Assembly (NCBI GenBank): GCA_963693365.1 | Contig: CAVNZM010000005.1 | Span: 11,532,001 to 11,596,000 of the forward strand | Direction: 5' to 3' | Source: Amoebidium appalachense | Taxonomy: Eukaryota > Ichthyosporea | DNA: 64,000 nt | In this document: positions 46,661-58,135 of the stretch, one piece after another | Position numbering within the stretch: the stretch's first letter is position 1 | Layout: every line of letters begins with the position of its first letter | Notes under the pieces: model-generated | The model's database searches: none | Told to the model about the DNA's origin: nothing | What the model saw: the letters and a program-made list of their open reading frames with translations, nothing else | Translations under genes and position numbers: made by a program

Positions 46661-49270
46661 CACACACACACACAGGCACTAAAATGCGGCAAGGTTGTGG
46701 CCAGTCCACGCTGGTTGGAAGATGTGGCTGTGGTTGGGTTCCACTTTGCCCCCTATGCCCCCCACCACAACCCCATGCCTCGCACACCAATACCAGAAGC
46801 CCTGACAATGGTAGGTGACTGAATGTTTTCGTGGGGGTTTCGTTGTGGTCAATTCTTTTGTTTTGTTTGGGTGTTGTGGGCACTGCATGCTCCTGTGGTC
46901 ATTGTGTTGGGGTCTCCAAGGGGTTTTGACGTCGTTGCATGCTACCTGTTATGTCCCTCGCCTGATAAGGTTCTAGTGCCTACAGCCAAAAACAAAACAG
47001 AGAATGAAAACAAAGGGATAAAGACAAGGTGTGTGTATCTGTGGGGATGGGGATTGTTTTTGGCGTGGGGGGAGGGGGGGGGGGAGGGGGGGGGGACGGA
47101 AAGCGAGAGAGAGATGGTGGCGCCGGGGGGGGGGGGGGGGGGGGGGGGAGAAGGGGGGGGGGGGGAGGGGGGGGGGTAGCATACAAGCAGTTTGTTACTG
47201 TATGCTGTTGGCACGGTAGACAAATGCAGACCTTCATAGGCATCTATTATTTATTGGATTTTTGGGGGTGTCCTGTGGCCACTGACAGTTCGATGTACAG
47301 AAAATCACGCTGAGTGGCTACACAAAGAGGCTGAGAAACAACCTGCAGTGGATGATCAGCCACATGGGTGGGGAGTACATGGGGGCCCTCGAGAAGAACG
47401 TCACCACACACCTGGTCTGCAAGAGGTGACACCCCCTCCTTCTCCCCCCCCCCCCCCCCCCCCCCCCCCGGAAAGAACGTCACCACACACCTGGTCTGCA
47501 AGAGGTGACACCCCCTCCTTCCCCCCCCCCCCCCCCCCCAACATACACCGTCTGCAACACTGCACCAAAAGACATTGTTGCACAACACCTTGCATTTCTC
47601 AAAACACATGACATAAAAGGCACACCAGGACGTCGCACTGCACGCTTGCCCACATTTCAGGCCATAGTTAAAATGCACAAAACACCACCCACCTTCCGTT
47701 TCATTGCCAACTCCTCTGCCACATCACTTGAACCTCTCTCCCGCCTTCTCACTAGTGTGTTTAAGTTCGTCTCCCCTGATGTCGAACGTATGTGGTGTGA
47801 TGTTGTCAAACCCCACCTGCCACACAACACTAGCTCTTGGATTCTCACGGATAGCACCGCACTCACACACACAATCAACGCCCTTAACCGTACCACACGC
47901 CAACACGAAAATACGCCCGTGTCTGTGTTTGATTTTTCCACACTCTACACCAAGATTGACTTGCATGATTTGAAAGCTCGCCTCACTACACTGATTGACG
48001 CAATATTTGTCAAAAAATGCACGGACGCTCGCAAACCACACATGTTTATTAAGAAAACCGGCTCCACGTTGTCCTGGGTGGATCGTATAGATGATGATTC
48101 CCAGGATGATTCCTTTGAGCCTAAAGAACACTCTCTACATCTCTCTAAGGCACAGCTTGTGGATTTTCTATGTTTCCTCGTAGATAACATATATGTTGTG
48201 TTTGGCGATACCCTCTACAAACAGGACATTGGTATCCCCATGGGTACAAACTGTGCTGTTTTCTTGGCTAATTTCTATCTCTTTACTTATGAGTTGGATT
48301 TTGTTCGCAAGCTTATTGCACACGAACGCATTGATGTCTTGGTAGATTTTCAGTTTACTCGCCGCTACATAGATGATTTGATCTCCCTTCATAATCCTCG
48401 CATTCTCTCCCACCTCTATTTAGAAGATTGTGATTTCGGTCTATATCCCAAGACCAGCCTTCAACTCAACCCTGCCGGTTCCTCCCCCTCTGTCCCCTAC
48501 CTCGACTTGCATATCACCTGCACTAATCACGGCATTCACACAACCATCTACAACAAGCTCGACACACCCACGTTCAATACACTAGACATCGTTCGTTTCC
48601 CACATCACGACTCATTCATCTCCCGCACTGCAAAATACGGCATCATGACAAGTCAAATGCATAGCTACCAGCGCAAATGCTCCACACTTGCTGCATTCAC
48701 CACATGCACTGCACGACTTGCTAAAACATTGCTTAACAAAGGCTACTCGTTTAGACTCTTGCACCACAAAATGCACAGCTTTCTCGCCACACACCCGCAC
48801 ATATACCGTGGCGTTCACTCCTCTCACATACTCTCCATCATCACTAAAAAGATCAACACTCCCTAGTCCCCCACTCTATCCCGGTTCCCCCCCCCCCCCC
48901 CCCCCTCCCCCCCCCCTACCAGCCCCTACACCCTCCCCCCCCCCCCCCCCCCTCCCCCCCCCTCCCTCTCTCTCTCCCTCTCTCTCTCCCTCTCCCTCTC
49001 TCTCCCTCCCTCTCTCTCTCTCTGTCTCCCTCTCTCGCTCTCTTTCGTTCTCTCTCGTTCTCTCCCTCCCTCTCTCTCTCTCTCCCTCTCCCCCTCTCTC
49101 CCCCCTCTCCCCCCCTTCCCCTCCCCCCCCCCCCCCCCCCCCTCTCTCTCTCCCCCCGCTCCTTTTCCCAAACAATTCCCCCGCCGTTCTTCTTTCTCAG
49201 CCGGCTAGGTTTTTTGGGTTGCCTGGTAAGTTTTGAAATGGAGGTCTCGTCTCTGATCTGTCCACCACAG

Positions 49271-49309
<39 letters not shown>

Positions 49310-49335
49310 CCCCTCCCTCCCTCCCCTCCCTTCCC

Positions 49336-49381
<46 letters not shown>

Positions 49382-49914
49382 TTTTTTTTTTTTTTTTTTT
49401 TTTCCCCTTCTCCTCCCCCCCCCCCCCCCCTTCCCCTCCTACCTTCTTTTTCCCCCCCCCCTTTCCCCCCCCCCCCCCCCCCCCCTGGCCAAACCCTGTA
49501 TACACTCTTCTCATCAGCAGGTCTCTAACCCACTCTGCAGAACGTTTTACGCATTTCTCCCCTCGGAGAACTTGGTCGTTGGTGCGTTTTTGTCTGACAT
49601 CTAACGACTCTGCAGGGTCCCCTGAGACTACTGACACTCTAACATTCCCTCCCCTCTCTTACTTCCCCCCCCCCCCCCTCCCCCTTTCCCTCCTCCTTCC
49701 CCTCCCATTTTCTCTGCACACCCAACAGGTCTTAACCAGATCTGCACATCGTTAGTCACAATCTTCTCACATATATGAGAGAATGATCGTATTGGTACGA
49801 TTTGTCTAATATCTGACGATTCTGCAGCATCCCTAAGACCCCCCTCCCCCCTCCCCCTCCCCCCTCCCCCCCCCCCCCCCCCCCACCTTCTCTCTCTCTC
49901 TCCCCTCCTCCCTC

Positions 49915-50011
<97 letters not shown>

Positions 50012-50016
50012 TTCCT

Positions 50017-50053
<37 letters not shown>

Positions 50054-50114
50054 GCGCCTGTTGTTTTGCTTGTCATTTGTTGTTCTGGTTGATTACCTGT
50101 AATCTTCGCTTATT

Positions 50115-50151
<37 letters not shown>

Positions 50152-51738
50152 TGTGCGGGGTTGCACATACCGGTGTCTACTTTTCTTCTTACTGTTTTTC
50201 TCTCCACACACTTCATCTGTCCACTTCTGCATACCCCCTTTCATAGCTATAGACACACTTCACACATTGCGTTACGCGCACGCATGCACACACCGCTCTG
50301 TTGGCGACAGCTCCCTTGGAACCCATGCGGCATGTTACCCGCCGGCGTAACATAACTCGGACTATCGGTTTGGCTTTTTTCAAGCCCAAAGCAATGGGTG
50401 ATACCATATTTCCGGCTGACATCCGGGGGCATAGCTTTCCGTTCGAAGACGATAAAGTTCCGCCCTAGTAAGCGTATTACTACCCTGCGGCGTGGGTCAA
50501 ATCTCATATTTTCCCCTCTGATTACGAATTCTGTGGCCTTCGGGACTTAATTCTTTTCAGCTGGTGTAGTATGTTAGCCAGGGAAGTATCGACTTAGGTA
50601 TCGACGGGGGAGCTTCCTAGAAGCCCCGTCTCCTGAGTTCCTATCTATATTTTTCTTGCTTCTGCTTACTGCTGCAACTTTAACCCCCGGCCTTTCCCAC
50701 TGCCCTTGCCTGCATAAGCAACCCTGCTCGTCTCTGATCAAGACGGGTGACCTACTCATGTTCAAGTGAAACAGTATCTGAGTTGGGTTTCGTTAACGAG
50801 GGGAATAGGTCGAAACTCGGGTACTGTGGATGACGTGGGCCCCCCCTGAGGATGGGCTCTGCTTATTATGCATACTCTTTATGTATGGCTTGCATTCTGC
50901 ATCGTGTTATCCGTTTGTTCTTGTGTACTTCGTACTTTTTGACGCATTCAAACCCCCCCCCCCCCCCCCCTCCCCCCGGGGCGCCTCCCCCTTCCCTCCA
51001 CCGTCTCCCCATCTCTCCCCCCCTCCACCCGTCACGAAGTACACACTGACTCATACACACAAGCCAACCACTATGTGATGCCCTTCTCTCCCTTAAGTCA
51101 CGCAAAGTTCGGGCTTTTCTTCCCTTCCTCTATGAAGAAGAGTGAGAGAGGGTGGCCGGGCAAAGAGGGGGGGGGGGGGGGGGGGGGGGGACCTGGGAAA
51201 TCTGGGTTTTGGGGGGCTTTATCTTTTTTGGTGGAGGGGGGAAGGGGAGGGGAGGGGGGAAGGGGGAGGGGGGGCAGGATACAATTAGACTCCCCCGTTT
51301 GCAAACATAGTGTAATGCCAGCAATTTGTTTACCAGTATATATTCCATCTCCGAGTGCCATATCTTCCTTCTGTAGGTACCCTATCTTCGACTGCATGAC
51401 ATGCTATGCTCACACACCACCCTCACGCACATGCGCACAGTGCTACAGGCGAGAAGTACCTGCGTGCACAGGAGTGGGGCATACCGACCATCAGCCACCA
51501 GTGGCTGGAGGACAGTTTCCGCCAGTGGCACATGCAGCCCACAGCAAAGTACACAAGTCTGCCTGGGGATGGGTTTGAGCCTCCAATACCGGCACCGGCA
51601 CCATTCCCCCGGGCACATGTGGAGAGAGGTAAGGGGGGGCTGCCGTATAGGTTACGGTGTTTGTTTGAATTGGTTGGTTTTTGTTGGTGTTTTTGGTGGT
51701 GGTGGTGGGGGTGGTGGTGGGGGGGGGTTTGGGGGGAA

Positions 51739-51772
<34 letters not shown>

Positions 51773-52308
51773 AGCAAGAAGGGAATGGGTGGGGTTAGGG
51801 TGGAAAAGTGAGAGAAAGGGGGGGGGGGGACGAGGGGAGTGGTTGTTTGTACCTAAGTGCCTATAGCTATGCCGTTTTTGGTCGTGCGTTCTGATGATTT
51901 GACACTTTTTGCCTTTTTTCCTATGCAGATGCAACATCTATGAGCTCCCCACCAACCAAAAGGAGAAAGCTCACGCAGGAGCCAGGCTCACAGCAGGTAC
52001 GTGTTGATTATCCAAAAAGGGTTTCTTATCTCGTGTCATCTCCGCTCCCCTCCCCTCCCCTCCCCCCCCTCCCCCCAAGGATAAAAGAAAAGGGTATTAA
52101 ATTGCTGTCGCTTGAGCACAACCCACCACATACTAACAACAATCAATAACAATCCCCCCCCCCCCCCCCCTCCCCTTCCCGCCCTTGGGGCAGCTCTAAT
52201 TAGGATGCATACCCGTGATGCGTATGTCGTGCTCTGTAAAGCATTCTGACCTTTGCCCCCCCCCCCCCCCCCCCCCCCCCCACCCCCCCCCACCCCCCCC
52301 CCCCCCCC

Positions 52309-52393
<85 letters not shown>

Positions 52394-53697
52394 TCCTGCC
52401 CCCGCCCCCCAGGATTCCTTGCAACAAGCATCCCAGCCAGTCGCGTCAGTCCCAACCCCTCACCAACCTTCCCAGACACAATCAAAACCGACTCCCCCTG
52501 CTGCCACCCCGCTGCCCACGCCGCAAGCAACACCCAAATCCTCGTCGGTTACTACACAAACCCCGGCCGGCTTGATACGAAAACCTTCACCGGTTCCAAC
52601 ACAGACACCGGCCGGCCTCTCCCGAATTCCTTCGGCCACCACACAAACACCGGGTTCAACACAAACACCTGCCGGCCTAGCACGGAAAGTCTCACCGGCA
52701 CCAACAGAAACACCGGCCGGCCCCACACGAAAAAATTCACCTGCACCAACACAAACACCCGCAAGCCTAACACGAAAACCCTCGGAGCAAAGTTCACAAC
52801 CAAAGCCAGTAGCTACACGAAAACCGTCAGAGCGTGACACCGAACCACGAACCCCCCCTCCCCATACACGCAACCTCAGAGACTGACTCCCAACAACCAC
52901 CACCAGTACCAATAAATACGTCGATATTATCAATGACGCCCGAGGTTTCAACAGAGCCACGCACTTTTACACCTGTTCCAAGTGATATGCCGAAAGCAAA
53001 AACTGCGGAGGTGACCACCGTACGAAAACCATCTGAGGAGATACAACAATCAAAAACGCCATCGGAAACCGAATTGGCGAACTTGCCTTCAGATGGGAAA
53101 ACGATGTTGTCGGCAAAGAAAACTGTAATTCCCACTAGTGATCAGAAAGCAACAGTGAAATCGGCAACCACAGGAACGGGAAGAAAAACACCCACCCCCT
53201 TGCAGCAGACCCCTACAACTGCAACAAAAGAAAAAGTGTCGCCGAAACCGCCCCAGTCAGAGCAGGCAATTGGTGTTGGAGATGGTAAGAGATCAGTGAC
53301 ACCCAAACCAACGGGGAAAATCCTGAAAACAGCCGCTGCCATGGATGTTTTTTCGGAGGAAGCGACGCAAAGTCCGGTAAAATCAGCTCAAAAACCCACA
53401 CCAAAGACTGGTGTAGTTGGTGCGCAGGCGGGGTCTGGAAAGAAAACACCCGTGAAGAAGGGAACACCGGCACAAAGTGGTGTAGCATCAGCGGAAAAAC
53501 AACAAAAACCAGCCACTACGCCAGGGGGGAGGAAAAGGGCGGTGCACCGGTATTCCATTATGTTTACGGGTCTGGAACGGGCTGTGAAGAAACAACTGAC
53601 AAAGGTAGGTGGGGGTATAGGAGATGGGTGTTTATGAAGAAAAATGAAAGTCGGAGAGGAGGATGGGTCCAGAGAACGGAAGGGTGTGTGTGTTTGT

Positions 53698-53746
<49 letters not shown>

Positions 53747-53880
53747 GGCAGGTCATTGCAACAGATGTATGGTAGGGCTGAAGGCATTTCGGGAAATGGG
53801 TGGCAGTGGTAATGTGTGCGTGTGTGTGTTTGGGGGGAAGGGGGGGGGGGGGGGGGGAGGGGGGGAAACAGGGGGCGGGG

Positions 53881-53920
<40 letters not shown>

Positions 53921-54472
53921 TTGTTTCTGCTAAACATGGCCACCCGGCATCACGTGTGTCTTGGGTTCATTTAAGGGTCGTTTTGCATGTGGAAACATGA
54001 GTGATAAACATGGGAGGAGATTTGCTTTGTAACAGCCATAATGCCTGTATTGTTGGCTAATGGTGGGTGGGCCAGGTGGTTGGGGACCTGAAAGGCACGG
54101 TGGTGGAAGATGCACTGCAGTGTAATATCATGGTGGCAGACAGGGTCGGTGGTGGTTACGTGGTTGTGTGTGTACCTGTGGTGGTGGTGTGTGCGGCGGG
54201 GGGGAGGGGGGGAGGGGGATGTGTGGGCGTGTGGTGTGTGGGTGTTGGTGTGGGTCTGGGTGTGGGTGTACGTGTATGCTTGTGTGAATGGGTGGTGTTT
54301 GTGCAAGGCGGGAGAGAGGGTTCAGTGGGTGGGTGGGTGGGTGGGTGTGGTTAGGTGTGCCATGCATGTGCGTCCGTTGTGTTTCTTTTGTTCCCCACGA
54401 GCAGAGAGTAGAAGGGGGAAGGGGATCCCCATTGGGTGGGTGAGTGTGTGTGTGTGGGTGTGTATGCCTGTG

Positions 54473-54508
<36 letters not shown>

Positions 54509-54922
54509 AGGGGGAGGGAGGGAAGTGGGTTTAGTGGGTGGGGGTGCACGTGGGGGTGGATGGGTGTGCCATGCGTGTGTATACACGTGTGTCTGAGGGT
54601 GTGCCATGCGTGTGTCTGTGGGTGCATGCGGTGCATGTCCACATGTGCATATTCTGTGTGTCGTGCGTGTGCGAGAAAACATGTCTCCAGGTGTGTGGCC
54701 ATGTGGGTGGTTGGCATGCATATGGCAGGGTAAGCACGTGTCTGTGCGTGTGTGTGTATGTGTTTGTGTGTGCGCGCGCCCCTTGTCTGTGATTGTGTGT
54801 ATGTGCTTGTCCTTAGTCCGCCCGGCTGGTTTGTGTTCAGGGAATTGTAATTGTGTGCACACCATGCTTGGGCTTTCCCTTCTTTGAACGTGGATAAAGC
54901 CACACGTGTGTGCGTGCACGTG

Positions 54923-54989
<67 letters not shown>

Positions 54990-56334
54990 TCACACACACA
55001 AGAGAGAGAGAGAGAGAGACAGAGACAGAAATACACGCACACACACAGTTGCACACACACACCATCTTTCTCCTTCCCCACTTGACCAGTAACAAATACC
55101 TAATCATTACATCGTGCAGATTGCCCGCACGGTCAAATTCCTGACTGCCATATCAGTATGTCACATGATAGTCACCCCTGCCTGGCTCACAGACAGCCAA
55201 AAGGCAGGTGCTTTTGTGGGTACGTGCATCTCTCTCTCTCTCTCTCTCTCGCTCTCCCCCCCCCTCCCCCCCCTCCCTTCCACCTCTTTTTGCTCCCCAT
55301 TTCTCTTGCACTTTTTCATTGTTCCTTCTTTTTTTGGTGCCGGTGTGTCTCTGTGCTTCGTGTCGTGTGATGCATTCAGGTCCCCTATTCCCCCTTCCCC
55401 CTCCCCCCACCCCACCCCCCTCTCCCCCACCCCCTCCCCCCTGCCCCATGTTGCACACTTTTTGCGTGTGCATCTGCCGGTCTCTTCTGCGTACAATGTA
55501 AAGCATTTACTGCCCTCCTTCCACGCGTGTCTTTCCCATTTTCCCTCCTTAGATTGGACCCTTAGCCTCGCATGAAGGTGCAAATTGGTATGCATTCATC
55601 TTTGTTTTTTTTGTCGCTCGCATGATTTGTGCATTAAGCCTGTTGTTCAACATCAGATCATGCTAGTTTACACTATTACTTTTTCTCAAGCTTGCTGCGT
55701 CTCTTCCGGGTGTTATGCGATGTTGTACAACATTTCAGCAGTAAACTTAGCAGAATCTTTGTGTGTCGGTCCGTTCTATGTGTACAATTGTCCCCACGAA
55801 CATAGTGTATTCAATATGTCCGATTGCCCATAAGCCATGATACCAGTATTACCATCTCTTAACTATCAGTCAACAATGCCCATCACCACCACTGTAGGTC
55901 TTCCATCTTTTAGTTGTTTGCATATAGTAAGATGTTCCTATCCCTTTCCCATATCAAATGTATGAGCTTTACCTACACCTACCAGTCACTTCACTAATAC
56001 ATCATGCAGACCCCACACCCTATGCCCTTGTAGATGTGGCTGCAGAAGAAAAGTTTGGCTTCCGCCTCAACGACTCACTCCAGAGAGCTGCAACGACCAA
56101 GGTGTGCTTTCTTTCTTTGCCATATTTGCTTTCCCCCCCCCCCCCCCCCCCCCCCTTTTCCTTCTCCTTCAAACGTGTTATGATGTAGAACATATGGAGA
56201 GTCGACTGGTTGAGATAGAGGGCTATGTAGAACACATAGGAACTATAGCCAGGGGAGACATTTGTGTATGCATTTCGGCCTGAGTTGGGCACAGGAAGGG
56301 TCCATTTTGGAGTTGGCCATAAAAAACCGGGGGA

Positions 56335-56371
<37 letters not shown>

Positions 56372-56789
56372 ACACTATTGAGTCGGCACGCATTATGCCT
56401 CTCTCTGTGCATTCAACCCCTTCCCCTCCCCCCTTCCCCCCTCCCCCTCCCCCTCCCTCCCCCCCCCCCCCCCCCCCCCCAATTCCAGGCACACGCACAA
56501 GCACATACACATAAGACCCAGCCCACCCGCCAACCACCACCAACACTTGCTTTCCTCGCTGTGGCTGCAGACAGAGAAGACAGTTACCAGTTATTTGCTC
56601 ATGCAGACACCCTCTAATGCCACCAACAGGTAAATAGGCATCAGATAGGGCCTGTATGGGTAGTCACTGACCCACCGCCCAGGTTCTAGCAGGCATGACT
56701 GTGTACATAACCCCCAACGTCATCCCCCCCTCAAGGACATGCGCACTATGGTTGAGGCTGCAGGTGCAAAGGTGACATACCCCCTTCCT

Positions 56790-56820
<31 letters not shown>

Positions 56821-58097
56821 GCCCCTCTCTCCCCCCCAAACACACACACACACACACACACATACACACCATCACCACCACAATCACCACCACCACAACC
56901 ACACACACAAACAAAAATTTGCTCGGCCTCTTTCCTTCCTCTCTCACTCCTTCAATCCCTCCCCCCCCTCCAAAAAAAAATATCCCCAGGGGAGGGGGGG
57001 GGACAAGAAAACTATTCCTGCCTACCTACCAACCCCCCCCCCCCCCCCCCCCCCCCCCCCGTATGCCCTCTCATCCCTTTTGCCCCCATGGCTGCCCTGC
57101 AATGCTAGTTGCTGATATGTTTGAAGGATCCTGGGCTCCATAGACATCATTACTGCCTCTAGGTGAACGACCGAGCACCCACGCCTTCCACCATTACTCT
57201 TTCTATCTCCACAAACACATGCCATGTGCCTAACTGTGACCATTGCTAACCTCGTTCTCTCTACAGGTGCTCGCCACACGACCCACCGAGCGCAGACTGG
57301 CCGAAAATGCCCCTTTTGCCACCCAGCAGCCTCTCGGTATACACGTGGTGGTGGCCTCACCTGAAGACATCCCGTATGACCCCTGATCCTTTCTCCCCCC
57401 TTCCACCCCCTCCCCCCCTCCCTTCCCCCCCCCCCTCCCCCCGTCCCCTCTCTCTTGCCCTCCCCCCACATTCCCTGCCTCAACCCCTTTCTCTCCATGC
57501 ATTCTGCATATGACACTTTCAGTACCCTCCTCCTCCTCCTCCTCCCCCCCCCCCCCCCCCCTCTCTTCCCCTCGCTCGCCCTTCCCCCCGCGCCCCTTTC
57601 CCCCGCGCGCCCCCCCCTTCCCCCCCCCCCCCCCCCCTCCCCCCCCCCCCCCCCCCCCCTCTTCACCCTTTGTCCTAACCCCTTGAAATGTGACCGAGAA
57701 AGCTTGTTTCATTGCACCATGATGACACAAGAGTTGGCCATTAGAATGGGGGGGATGTGCATTTGTGCTCATAATGGCTGCATTGGTCTCGCTGGTGGCT
57801 TTTTTTGGCCGTAGAATGGGTCGGACAGGCGCTGGTGTAGGAGACAAGCAAATTGTGCAACTGGAGTATTCGGTGGTGGGGGGGTGGAGCACACTTTACT
57901 TTAAGGGGGGGGGGGGGGGGGGGGAGGGGGGGGGGGGGGGGGAGGGGGGAGGGGGGGGGGGGGGGGGCTACATTCGAGGTGATCATAGCCTAGTTGTACA
58001 TCCCATGCTTCGTGTATTTGCTGAAGAAAGTGCCTGGGGGGAGAGGGGGGGATGTGATAAGAAAAGTTTGACTCACGATTTTCAAGTAGTCATTGAG

Positions 58098-58135
<38 letters not shown>

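Larger units (their letters stand above)
47541..50970 (+). mobile_element. Penelope-like element in intron 9 of the BRCT gene
   Basis: The insertion spans the RT ORF, a CT- and C/T-rich middle (48885-50050) and a 3' part of normal complexity (50050-50952) ending in GACGCATTCAAAC and a C tract. The 3' part carries GCAACCCTGCTCGTCTCTG (50708), GGTCGAAAC (50808) and CCCCCCCTGAGGATGGGCTCTG (50840-50861), matched in the fragments at 27, 28 and partly 63 kb. Both borders are poly-C, so no clean target duplication can be defined. The 3' boundary and whether all the middle belongs to the element are uncertain. Confidence 0.6.

Noticed and set aside
56568-56629. Extra BRCT-gene exon between 56568 and 56629
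   Set aside because: Exons 15 and 16 already join in phase 0 with continuous BRCT sequence, so this insert would break the domain.
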